From a virus, in the IMG/VR virus record IMGVR_UViG_3300046318_000105, positions 1 to 43,560 of that record: a stretch of DNA of 43,560 bases; one strand, given 5' to 3'. This document shows, piece by piece, positions 1 to 10,300 of this stretch. Numbering within the stretch: the stretch's first letter is position 1; each line of letters begins with the position of its first letter. Below the pieces are notes generated by a model, which saw only the letters and a list, made by a program, of their open reading frames with translations, did no database searches and was not told the origin of the DNA. The position numbers and the translations under genes were made by a program.

Positions 1-243
1 GTCCCTCCCCACACCCAAGAACGTCTAGCTCAACTAGCCCCCCAGGCCAGACTCTTCCGCCACCGCATGCCCGCCGGCCACCCCTACGCCCAGGCTAACC
101 AGGAGATGGACAACATAGTCTCCGAACTCCGCGCTAACGACGTCTCTATTGCCGACATTGCTCGCGCTGCCAACGTTACCCACCGCGCCATTGCCCGCCG
201 TATCCAAGCCTTAGCACACCCCCTCAAAGATAAGTTAGACTAA
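1..243 (+). CDS. Small helix-turn-helix protein, 5' end outside the window
   Basis: Frame 1 is open from the first base to a TAA at 241-243, giving 80 residues with no start seen. An in-frame ATG at 67 would give a 58-residue protein, so the gene may be complete or cut by the window edge. The C-terminal half reads as a helix-turn-helix: an acidic helix, then SIADIARAANVTHRAIARRI, the usual pattern of two short helices with a recognition helix rich in Arg. This suggests DNA binding, perhaps a small regulator or a terminase-small-subunit-like protein; the order of genes before a portal is compatible with either. The stretch is strikingly C-rich on the + strand compared with the rest of the window. 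Specific function is not recognised. Confidence 0.55.
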   Translation, partial: VPPHTQERLAQLAPQARLFRHRMPAGHPYAQANQEMDNIVSELRANDVSIADIARAANVTHRAIARRIQALAHPLKDKLD

Positions 244-247
244 CCAC

Positions 248-616
248 ATGCAGATTCTTTATGACGTATTCCCAGCGCACTTTGTTATTGCGGCTCCGGG
301 TGTCCATACCGACGTCCAGAGTATGTCATCCTCGCCTCCGTCTGCCGACGCCTACTACCTACAGAAGACCCGCGTTATTATTACCGACACCGAAATCGTT
401 GTTGCACAGGACGGTCCTGGCGGCCCCCAGATTATGTTCAAAGAGCCGTACGAGTCTTTTGTGAAGTCCGGCAAAGTAGACCTAGATACTTACGTTGTTG
501 CCAAGTCCGGCAAAACCATCGCCTTTAAGAAAGACACCAACTGCGGCTGCGGATCCTCACTGCGAGGCTGGAACCCATATCGCACCCTAAACTCCATGAA
601 GGACCCGAGTGCTTAA
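248..616 (+). CDS. Conserved actinophage protein with C-terminal NCGCG motif
   Basis: A 122-residue soluble protein starting at ATG 248, 4 bases after the preceding stop. The middle looks like beta strands (RVIITDTEIVVAQD and TYVVAKSGKTIAFKK) and the end carries NCGCGSSLRGWNPY, a compact Cys-Gly motif that I recall from small proteins upstream of portal genes in actinobacteriophages. Two nearby cysteines could bind a metal or form a disulfide, but no full metal site is visible. Its last 8 bases overlap the next gene, so the two are probably translated together. Function is unknown; the call rests on the motif and position. Confidence 0.7.
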   Translation: MQILYDVFPAHFVIAAPGVHTDVQSMSSSPPSADAYYLQKTRVIITDTEIVVAQDGPGGPQIMFKEPYESFVKSGKVDLDTYVVAKSGKTIAFKKDTNCGCGSSLRGWNPYRTLNSMKDPSA

Positions 617-902
617 CAACGTCGACCCCTTCCACTTTATTCTTCTATCCCTAGCTACGTACCGTTTGGCACGTTTGCTAGTTATAGACACAATCTTTGA
701 GCCACTGCGTAACTTCATTTGGAAGCGCAAGGGACCAGAGACCCTAACGGGTTACCTCTTCACGTGCGTATGGTGCCAGTCGATTTGGTTTGGATCACTC
801 CTAACAATCTGGTATACAATAGATACAGCAACGGCGGTAGTATTCACATTGCCGCTAGCCCTTTCGGCAGTTGCAGGAATAATAACCGCACGGGTTGATT
901 AG
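609..902 (+). CDS. DUF1360-like small membrane protein
   Basis: A 97-residue protein starting with GTG at 609, overlapping the previous gene by 8 bases. The pattern YRLARLLVIDTIFEPLR near residues 18-34 followed by TCVWCQSIWFGSLL near residues 52-65 is the signature of the DUF1360 family, whose members have a Cys-x-x-Cys or Cys-x-x-C-like pair at the start of a membrane helix. Two hydrophobic segments (about 54-70 and 74-92) suggest insertion in the host inner membrane. Family function is not established; similar genes often sit near terminase and portal in actinophages. No transmembrane peptidase or holin feature is seen. Confidence 0.75.
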   Translation: MLNNVDPFHFILLSLATYRLARLLVIDTIFEPLRNFIWKRKGPETLTGYLFTCVWCQSIWFGSLLTIWYTIDTATAVVFTLPLALSAVAGIITARVD

Positions 903-937
903 TAGCCACGTTCCGTTATAAATGACAGGAGCCGATT

Positions 938-2737
938 TTGGGCGTTTTTAGCCGTAACCAGAGAGCCGCTAACTCTCAACCGCTGCGTGCGTCAGCTATC
1001 CCTACGCCAGCTGCAGCACTTCCATCTGACTCAGTATTCTTGAGCGAACAGGGCCGCGCCACCGCCGCCGCCTACTCCATCATCCGCCCGCTTGTTGCGG
1101 CGGCTGTTCAGGTAAACCTAAACGACAAGGGCGAAGCAGACCGCTTCAAGAACCGTCGTATTGCACAATCTTCTAGCTGGCAGACCGAAGCCTGGGAATA
1201 CTACGACGCGATTGGTGAAGTCAAGTACGCCTTCAACCTAGTTGCCTCAGTTGTATCTCGCATCCGTCTTTATGCCGCAATTATTCAGGACCCTTCAGAG
1301 GCCCCGAAGCCAGTTCGCCAAGTTGCGAACCTTGACCCAGACCTAGCTCAGGCTGCAGAACGCGCCCTGATTCGTCTAGACAGCGCATACGGAGGCCAGG
1401 CAGGTCTTCTACGCGATGCAGCCCTGAACCTTCTCACCACCGGTGAATGCTACCTAGTTCAGATGCCTACCCTTCCAGGTACTGGAACCCAGGAATCATG
1501 GGACATCCGCTCTGTTGACGAGCTAACCATCGACGCAAAGGGCAACTACATTATTGCCGGACGTCGAGAATACCAGGCTGGCACCTCAACCATGAACGGA
1601 AACGCTCGTGGAGCCCTTCGTCTACCTAAAAATGCGTTCGTTGGACGTATTTGGCGTGCTCACCCACGCTACTCGGACGAAGCTGACTCGAGCCTACGCG
1701 GTCTACTAGACATGTGTGCCGAGCTTTTGCTCCTAAACCGCACATTCCGTGCCACCGCACGCTCTCGCCTCAACGCTGGAGCCCTATATTTGCCTGATGG
1801 ACTGTCTGTAGCGTCCACTCCGGACCCAAATTACCCTTATGAGGACGAAGATGGCCTATATTCCGACCCAACACCGGAAGAATTGCAAGATGAGTTCGAA
1901 GATCAGCTAATTGACGCTATGACCACCCCAATTCGCGACGAAGACAGCGCTTCAGCTGTTGTTCCGCTTGTAATTCGTGGTCCAGCCGAGCTTGGCGACA
2001 AAATTAAGCAATTTAAGTTCGAAAGAAGCTTCGACCCAGCACTTGCACAGCGTGCAGACCGTGTTTTGGAGCGAATTTTGCAAGGTTTGGACGTTCCGAA
2101 GGACATTGTTACCGGTTTGGCCAATGTTAAGTACTCAAACGCCCTTCAAATCGACGAAGCACTCTACAAAGCACACATTGAACCTCTAATGTTGCTCATT
2201 GCAGATGCTTTGACCGTTGTTTACCTTCGTCCTTACCTAATTGCGAATGGCTATAGCGCAGCGGACGTCGACCGAATCGTAATTTGGTACGACCCAAGCG
2301 CAGTTGCGACCCGAAATGACCGTGCGATGGACGCAGACAACGGTTTCGACCGTATGGCAGTGTCTTTCCAGACCTGGAGACGTGCTCACGGCTTCTCGGA
2401 GGCAGATGCACCTAGCCCAACAGAGCTTGGACTACGCATTTTGCTTGAGAAGGGTATGATTACGCCTGAACTCAGCGAAGCGATGCTTGCAGCTGTTGCT
2501 CCAGACATTATTGACGCTGCACGTCAGGCCCAGCAGGGTACCTCAGTAGGCCCTATGCCTGATGATCTGACCCAAATGCTTCAGGGACAGGCTCCGGCCG
2601 CCCCTGCAGGTGAGGGAGCTCCTGCTGAAGCTCCTGCAGCTCCTACCGAAGGAGCTCCGGCTCCAGCACCTCTAGCTGAAGAGTCACCGATCCAGCTAGC
2701 GGAACCAACTACCACCGAATCCGAAATCCCCCAGTAA
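938..2737 (+). CDS. Portal protein
   Basis: A 599-residue protein. The TTG at 938 is chosen because AGGAG at 927-931 sits 6 bases upstream and no in-frame ATG precedes the conserved part. Residues about 75-130 (WEYYDAIGEVKYAFNLVASVVSRIRLYAA) and about 370-440 (LDVPKDIVTGLANVKYSNALQIDEALYKAHIEPLM, broken here by description only) are the typical actinophage portal core that forms the dodecameric ring at the capsid vertex. The last 60 residues are a Pro/Ala/Glu-rich tail ending with LAEESPIQLAE, similar in flavour to the linkers of the giant proteins downstream. It is followed after 12 bases by the Dps-like fusion gene. Portal identity is by family resemblance; no terminase is visible upstream in the window. 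Confidence 0.9.
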   Translation: MGVFSRNQRAANSQPLRASAIPTPAAALPSDSVFLSEQGRATAAAYSIIRPLVAAAVQVNLNDKGEADRFKNRRIAQSSSWQTEAWEYYDAIGEVKYAFNLVASVVSRIRLYAAIIQDPSEAPKPVRQVANLDPDLAQAAERALIRLDSAYGGQAGLLRDAALNLLTTGECYLVQMPTLPGTGTQESWDIRSVDELTIDAKGNYIIAGRREYQAGTSTMNGNARGALRLPKNAFVGRIWRAHPRYSDEADSSLRGLLDMCAELLLLNRTFRATARSRLNAGALYLPDGLSVASTPDPNYPYEDEDGLYSDPTPEELQDEFEDQLIDAMTTPIRDEDSASAVVPLVIRGPAELGDKIKQFKFERSFDPALAQRADRVLERILQGLDVPKDIVTGLANVKYSNALQIDEALYKAHIEPLMLLIADALTVVYLRPYLIANGYSAADVDRIVIWYDPSAVATRNDRAMDADNGFDRMAVSFQTWRRAHGFSEADAPSPTELGLRILLEKGMITPELSEAMLAAVAPDIIDAARQAQQGTSVGPMPDDLTQMLQGQAPAAPAGEGAPAEAPAAPTEGAPAPAPLAEESPIQLAEPTTTESEIPQ

Positions 2738-2749
2738 GGAAAATAAATT

Positions 2750-4345
2750 ATGAATCCAGAAGGACCAGACAACTACAGCAAGGAAGGCTTGGCGCAAGCT
2801 CTAGCTAAACACCTTGGAACAACGATTGTTGCTCAGTACATGGCTCACGGCTATCACTGGAACGTCAAGGGACCAGAGTTTACTCAGTTCCACGACTTCT
2901 TTGGCGAGGTCTACGAAGACTGGACCAGCGTTGAGGACCGCGTAGCAGAATACATCCGTATTCTTGGCTATGACGCCCCACACTCGCTCCAGGAGTTCCT
3001 AGCCCTAGCTTGCCTAGACTCTAAGCCAGCCGCTGGCAACCCACTTGAGATGACAGCGAACCTCTACGAGGCAAACATTGTTCTTCTTAACTGCGTTACC
3101 GACATCTTTGAGCTAGCCACCGCGATCAACGACCAGGGCATTGCCAACTGGGCCGCTGAGCGTATGGACGCACACTCTAAGTGGAACTGGAAGCTTGGAA
3201 CCACCATTGGTGCTGACTCCATGCAGATCCAGAGCCTCCCAACCGATATGGGAAAATCTAAGGCTGAAGTTCTTCTAGAAGTAGTTGACAACGATAACGA
3301 TATGTCACTACCAGAACTTCAGCCTACCCCTGAATCAATGATGCTTGAAATGCTTGAGGCCTCTGGCGGAGCAGGTGCTCCGGCAGAGCTAATCGACCCT
3401 AGAAAGATCCGTAAGGCTCTTAGCGCAGCTGGTCACCTTGTTCCGGAGGAACAGGACCTAGCCGACGCTCTTCTAGAGATCGTCAAAGAGCATGGCAAGT
3501 TTAATGACGACAATACTGGCGTTTGGGTTGGCTACACTCCGGCTTCGGAGAACGAAGACCACGCTGCTATTGGCGTTAAGTGCGGAAACTGCGTTTTCTT
3601 CAATGCACCTAACGGCTGCTCGATTATTGAAGCCGCAGTTGAAGATGGTGGCCTATGCCGCCTAGCAGTTTTGCCTGATGGCGCAGTTACCGCAACAGCT
3701 GGCTCAAAGCCAGCCCCAAAGAAAGACCAGATCAAAGGCTCTGACAAAAACAAGAAGGGTTCGGCAGCCACCGGACGCAAGGTTACGTTCTCGAAGGCAG
3801 TGGAGGAATCCCTAAAGGAAAAAGTCTCCTCCCACAACGAGAGCGTGTCAGCTGATGACAAGAAAGTTACCCTTTCTATGCTCAAGGCAGTTTACCGCCG
3901 TGGCGCAGGTGCTTTCTCTTCTAGCCACCGCCCAGACCAGAACCGTAACTCGTGGGCAATGGGTCGAGTTAACGCTTACCTACACCTAGTTAAGGCTGGC
4001 AAGCCTGCCAACGCTAAGTACACCACCGACAACGACCTACTGCCTGAAGGCCACCCTAAGAGCACCAACAGCAGCAAAACCCTAACTGCGTCTGCCTTTG
4101 CAGACCGTGAACTTTACATTGAACTCAGTGAAGAGAGCATGTATGAATCTCCAGAGCAAGCCTTAGTTGCAATGGCAGAGTATTCAGGACTAGGATATGA
4201 ATCTATTCCAGTTTTCCGCGCTGCATGGCGTCGCGGAGTGGCTAACAACGAGTCAGCTTTTGACAGAGCGGCTAGACTGGCTATAGACCTATACAACAGC
4301 GAAGATTCGGATCTACTTCCGAAGCAAGAACAGGAAGACTGGTAA
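2750..4345 (+). CDS. Dps/ferritin-like domain fused to Cys motif and phage C-terminal domain
   Basis: A 531-residue protein, ATG at 2750 with AAGGA at 2736-2740 overlapping the portal stop. Residues 10-155 are a Dps/ferritin-like four-helix domain: H36 and H48 (YHWNVKGPEF...FH) with D63 and E67 (VEDRVAEYIRILG) keep the order and spacing of the Dps ferroxidase ligands. Residues 278-303 hold four cysteines (C278, C281, C290, C303) in a CGNCVFF arrangement that could bind a metal or an iron-sulfur cluster. Residues about 345-445 contain TLSMLKAVYRRGAGAFSSSH, NSWAMGRVNAYLHLV and YTTDNDLLPEGHP, a domain common in actinophage head genes. Dps proteins store iron and protect DNA; lying between portal and protease suggests a head-associated role. 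The fusion order is clear; activity and virion location are inferred. Confidence 0.85.
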   Translation: MNPEGPDNYSKEGLAQALAKHLGTTIVAQYMAHGYHWNVKGPEFTQFHDFFGEVYEDWTSVEDRVAEYIRILGYDAPHSLQEFLALACLDSKPAAGNPLEMTANLYEANIVLLNCVTDIFELATAINDQGIANWAAERMDAHSKWNWKLGTTIGADSMQIQSLPTDMGKSKAEVLLEVVDNDNDMSLPELQPTPESMMLEMLEASGGAGAPAELIDPRKIRKALSAAGHLVPEEQDLADALLEIVKEHGKFNDDNTGVWVGYTPASENEDHAAIGVKCGNCVFFNAPNGCSIIEAAVEDGGLCRLAVLPDGAVTATAGSKPAPKKDQIKGSDKNKKGSAATGRKVTFSKAVEESLKEKVSSHNESVSADDKKVTLSMLKAVYRRGAGAFSSSHRPDQNRNSWAMGRVNAYLHLVKAGKPANAKYTTDNDLLPEGHPKSTNSSKTLTASAFADRELYIELSEESMYESPEQALVAMAEYSGLGYESIPVFRAAWRRGVANNESAFDRAARLAIDLYNSEDSDLLPKQEQEDW

Positions 4346-4347
4346 GC

Positions 4348-7300
4348 GTGAGCAAGCTAATCGATCAATTTGACAGCAACTTCGAGAACGAAGGGGGAAT
4401 CCGCCACGCTATCGTTGACATCATTGAGTCACGTCGCGCTGAGATCCCTGCTATCCGTATGGTTGAAGAGGACACTCTTTTCCAGGTTGCTGAGCGTGCA
4501 CTAGAGTCAAGCACCGACCTTGAGCCAGACGTCCGCTACTTTGCCGCACTTCGTGAAGTAACCAACTTCATTACGTTTGCCACTGAAGGTGCAATCTCTG
4601 ACATTGTTGCTAAGCACGCTGACCTACTTCCTGCTAGCCACCCAAACTCAAACGAGTCTGCAGTTATGACCGCTTCGGCTCAGCGTATGCTTCGCGCCGA
4701 GTGGATTGCAGCTGACGCTCGTATCACCGACGAGAACGTTCGCGCTATTGTTGCATCTGTTTACGGAAGCAACCCACTTTCGGTTGACTACGCCTACCAC
4801 CTATCCCGCCTAGAGAGCCTAGAAGAGGGTCAGGTCCCTGCTGACCTACTAATCCAGCCTCTACTTGCTTTTGGTGACCCATACGCCGGTAAGAACAGCT
4901 GGTGGCACCGTTCGATGCGTGCTAAGAAGCAGCGTCGTGATGACGAAGGTCAGTTCGCTGAGATGGGTGGCGGTTACCGCTTCTACGTCAAAGACCACCG
5001 CGGCCGTGTCTTCTCGGTTGTTGGTAAGGTTGCCGGTATCCCAGAAAACGACCCTAACGGCATCGACATCGAAGTTAGTGGCGTTGAGGGCATCCGCGAT
5101 GGTATCTACACCATTCCTGCAGCTGCCGGTCACTCATTCAAGGCTATTCTTCCAGAGCACGCCGTATCTAAGCGTATCCGCATCACTGGCGACAACCTAA
5201 ATGCCATTGACCTATCTTCTCTAACTCGTAAAGAGCTTCCTACTAGCTGGTTTGCAACTAAGGGCTCAAACGACAACACCAACCTTGACAACAAGGCTAA
5301 GGCTGACCGTTTCTTTGCTACTGGTGACGGCTATGTTGCTAACCTATACAACAAGCCTGACGAAGAGCTAGGTAAGCGTATCGCTGAAGCTCAGAACAAG
5401 TTTGGCGCTCTTGTATCGAGCGACCAGGGTACCGACACTCTAAACCCAGACAAGCCAGTCTACGAGCTTATCTCCACCAAGCGCGGCCAGCCAGAAGTTG
5501 TTGGCTACGCACAGGACTGGGCCACTCTACAGAAGTTTGCATCTGATGAAGATGACAACCACCCGGATGCTGAGAACGAGCCAATCGCCGTTGAGGAAAG
5601 CTCTACCAAGAAGCCTAAAGCGGCTCCAGAGGCTGCACCAGCTGCACCAGAGAGCATGGACGAGCTAGTTCCAAACTTGCCTGCATACGACGCTGTGGCG
5701 AACGTGCCAGATGGCTGGGTAGACAATGGTGACAACACTTTCACATCTGTTGATGGTAACTACGTAACTAAGTTTGGGCCTACAGATGTTGCCGCAGACT
5801 ATGTCTACTCCTACGACCCTGCGTCGGGACAAGAAGACCTACTACCTACAGGTGCCACCGTTAGCGATGCTTTCGCTACCTACAGCACTAAGGACGGCTC
5901 CGCTGTTGGTGGAGTAAGCTTCGACTGGAACGGTGTATCTGACGCTATCGACTCTGCTGACCAGGTTGAGGAGATGGCATCTCCTACCAAGCTTGACGTC
6001 GAGAACCTCGACCCTGAGCGTACCAAGTACATTGAGCCAGACACAAACATTGCTAAGCGTTCTGACGCTAACGCACCTATCTCTGATCAGCAGAAGAAGA
6101 ACCTACTTATCACAGTAAGTAACCGAGATATTCCAGACGCTATGATTGACGCTTGGGATGAAATGGCGTCGGACTGGCAGGGATTCAACTTTGCTAACGC
6201 TATGACTCTTCTTATCAACATGAACAAGTCTCCTAACCGTGCCGGAGGATACGTAAAGGCTGCTCAGCCTTACGAACGTCAGCGCATGCGTACCGCTCTT
6301 CTAAACCGAGATGTTCCAGAAGAGACCAAGAAGCTTCTTCTAGAGAGCTACAAGGGTATGGGTCAAGCAGACCTTCTCCAGCAGATTGCACTAGTAAACA
6401 CCTTCCCAGAGAAGAACGTTAACCCTAGAGAGAACCTTCAGGGAGAGCGTAAGCCTATTGTTGCTCCAGTAACCTGGGAGCGTGGAAGCACCACTGCAGA
6501 CTCTGCAAGTATCCCTAACCTACGTCCAGTAAATGCTGCACGTCACAAGTTCCCTCCATTCCCTAAGGGATTGAACGCAGATGGCACCGACTTCTACCCG
6601 CTAGTTTATGCCCTTACTTCTGCCTTCAGCTCTAAGGACGTCTCTGAGGACATGGTTAAGTTGTTTGATGACATGCTTAACCGACCTTCGGTTTATGGCT
6701 ACAAAGAGTTTGACCAGTTCATCAAAACTCTTAATAACCTAAAAGAGACCAACAAGAAGCTTGCCAGCACCGCTACTCGCAACCTAGTTAACACCATGAT
6801 GGATATGTCTCAGGGCGTTCCAGCTGAACTAGAAGAGAAGCTAAAGGGTCGCTACATGGCTGACCACGACGAGATCAATGCTCTAATCACTGAACTCATT
6901 CCTTTTGTTCCTGACTACGAGAAACTACAGGGTCGCGCAAAGACTGCAGAAGAGACTGCTGCTGCACGAAACCTAACTTCGGCTACCCCTAAGTATCTTG
7001 CAACAGACCTAACTGCTGACCAGGCTGCTCCTAAGCCTATGCAGCTAGTTATGCTTGAATCTCTAATCGAGAACAAGGACTTCTCTGACCCTGCAGCTAA
7101 GAAGGACCTAGACACCCTTATTGCAGAGCACCGCACCATGCCGTATCCTCTGATTCAGAGCTACATCAAAGAGTTCCAGCAGCTACCATACAAGACTCAG
7201 TTCCAGCCTAATATGCTGCACACCACTATCTCTAAAGAAGATGGTGGACCTACTCCACGTATGCTACGCTCCCTAGAGCGTTCACGTATCAAGGGTCTTA

Positions 7301-10300
7301 TTGGCGAGGACGCTTGGAACGAGATCACCAAGAACGCTCCTACCATGCTTGGTAAAGACCTTGCGGCAAAGTACCTACTTCCTTACAAGGACCTAGAAGA
7401 CAAGTACGATGATGCAGTTCTAGCTCGAAGCATCGAGAATGGCTACGAGATCGAGGGACTACGCGTTCCTGCTAAATCCACTGTATCTATCCCAGAGAAC
7501 TACGTTCCATCTAAGCCAGGAGTTTGGCTAGGAAGCACCGAAGACCAGATCAACGCTCAGCTTGACCTGTACGGAGCAACTAAGACTGACTCTGCCCCTA
7601 GCAGCGCCATGCTTAACGCGCTAAAGGGCCTGAACTCTGTCCTTAAGATCAGACAGTACGAGTCCACCCTTGAGGCGAATGACCTTGACGACTTCCTACA
7701 GCGTGAAGTTCTTCGCGCTGACCTGAAGCGTACTCGTAACGCCATCTCAGGTGCTGCAGCTCAGCTTGCTGACCTACTAGAGTCTAGCCCTGGAACTGCT
7801 GTAAAGGCAGATGCTGCTAAGATTCTTCGCGGTGCTATCGAGGGTCTTACAGACCTACGCTCTGTTCTAAACTTGAAGCGTACCAACGTACTAACCAAGA
7901 AGGAAGTAGACAAGCGTCTATCTGACCTAGCGATTGCTATTCTTCCTGGTGACGGATCATCTAGCCCACTAGGAACTTTGAAGAACAAGTCTCCAGAGAC
8001 CCTAGAAATCCTAGCTCGTGCTCAGAACATTGTTGGCTCTCTCGTTGGTCTATACCAGCAGGGCGGATCTGCTCCGGCTACTCCAACCACTCTAAATGAG
8101 GTTGAAGAGTCTTCGGCCAGTAGAAAGCCTTCTATGAAGTTCTTCTACCCACCAACATTTGCTGGCGAGGGTCTTGACCCACTTCGCGGTATGAACAACT
8201 ACAACGATGTTATTCAGTTCCTAAAGAACAACGACATCTATGTTCTTGACCTCGAAACAACTGGTCTAACCGATCTTGACGACTTTGAAATCAAGAACGA
8301 CCCTATCCAGATTGCTGTTACCAAGATTTCTGGCCTACAGGCTGTAGATTCTTTCAGCACCTACATCAACCCTCAGTCGAAGATCAGCTCTTACACCCTA
8401 AAGAGTGTTGGAGATGGTAAGGGCGGACGTGTCACCCAGGAGTTCCTATCGAGCTTCCCTACCAAGCGAGACGCTATGGCTCAGCTTAAGGAGTTTATCC
8501 CTCAGGGTGCTATTATTGCTGGACACAACTCAACCCTGTTCGACATGGAAGTTATCAACCGCACTATTGCCGAAGCCGGTCTAGACCCTCTAGAGCCTTC
8601 AGGCATGATTGATACTCTTGGTTTCGCTCGCTACATTATGCCTGAGTGGACCCCTGACAACCCTGACGCCCCTTTCAAGATCAATGCCCGAGGCGAGCAG
8701 ACCAAGTCCTTCTCCCTTGAAGCTCTTGTAACTTACTTCGGTCTATCCAATAACGGTCGTCACGAAGCTGACGCTGACGTTAGCTCGACTGTTGAGGTAT
8801 TCCAGAAGATGCTTGACCGAGCCTCTAGAGGTCTTGCTGTAGGTGGACGCGACTTCAACTACGACGAGTCTGATAACGGTTGGAACTACGATTCTTACCT
8901 TGCCGCAGAGACTGCCTACAAGCAGAGCTCCAGTGATTACATCCTGAGCCGTGTTGGAGATATCCTATCTCTTGAAGGTATGGGCCCTGAGCAGATTAAC
9001 TCTCTCATCACCTCTATGATTAACAACATTCAGTCCGGAATCACATCTGGCCAGGAGCAGCCAAAGGGCGAAGTAAATATCCCTGCAACTAACCCGCTAA
9101 GGGATCTGCCTGCTGGCTCTTACGTCCACGACAACTCAACTGGTCGCGCCGGTATCTCTATGGGTATTGTTGGAAACCACGTTCTAGTCGACTTCCCTGC
9201 TGCCTCTGTCTTGGCTGACGGACTTCGCATGGTGGAGAAGGTTCTACCAGAGTTCCTAGTAAACGCTACCCGCGACTTCCTAGCTGCCAACGGAGTCTAC
9301 CTAGACTATGGTATGCAGGTTAAGCACCCAGACCTACCTGGCGGTTACGGATACGTACTAAGTCTATCTGGCGACAAGGGTGGAAACATCTACGCTGGCT
9401 CTGCAGGCTATGCGGCCCAGTTCCCTGCCAGCAGCCTAGAAGTAGTTCCTACAAATGCTCCAGAAGGAAAAGCATCTGACAAGCAAGAGGCTCGAATCAT
9501 CAACCTAGTTGAAGAAGTAGTTTCTGCTGGGATTATGGACAAGGCTACAGCTCTACCTTTCCAGCGCGCTGCTGAAGGCCACCTCTATGACAAGAAGTCG
9601 GCTGGAGACGTTATCATGCGTCTCACTACCTCTCTGAACCAGTTCAGACAGCACGCTGCTAACAACGATATTCAGGTTGAAGCAGGTGAGCACGCTGCTC
9701 CTCAAATTGAGGAAATGGCTGCACCTAAGAAACCAAAGGACGCTAAAAAAGTCGAGGACATTAAGTTCAGCAAAGAGCTTGAAAAAGCAATGAAGGATCT
9801 TGACCTAGCACCTACCCCTGAAGGTAAAAACATCATTGGTGGTATCTCGAACGAGATGTTTATTGTAGTTAAGGCTCTTGCTGGTGTTGGTAAAACTACT
9901 AACCTACGTCTTGCAGCCGACACTATTATGAAGCTTAACCCTGCTATGAAGATTCTATACGCGGTATTCAACAAAGAAAACCAGATGGAAGCTTTGGAGA
10001 AAATGCCAGACAACACCGAGTCTAGAACATCTGACTCGATTAGCGTTATGGCTAGCGCAAACACCCAGCTACGCGGGAAGATGGATGCTCTAGCTCTACA
10101 GAACGAGCCTCACAACACTCCAGTTAACTTCTTTAGAGAAGCAGATATCGCTGATCTCTTTGGTGTAAAGGATGTTACCCTGTCTACAGGCAAGGATGTA
10201 CCTCGCGAGCGTGTAGCTGGCATTGCGTCTGCAGCCCTAAGAGCCTGGGTTCTATCTGACTCTATGAAAATCGATTCAAGCACTATCGACGCTATTGCTT

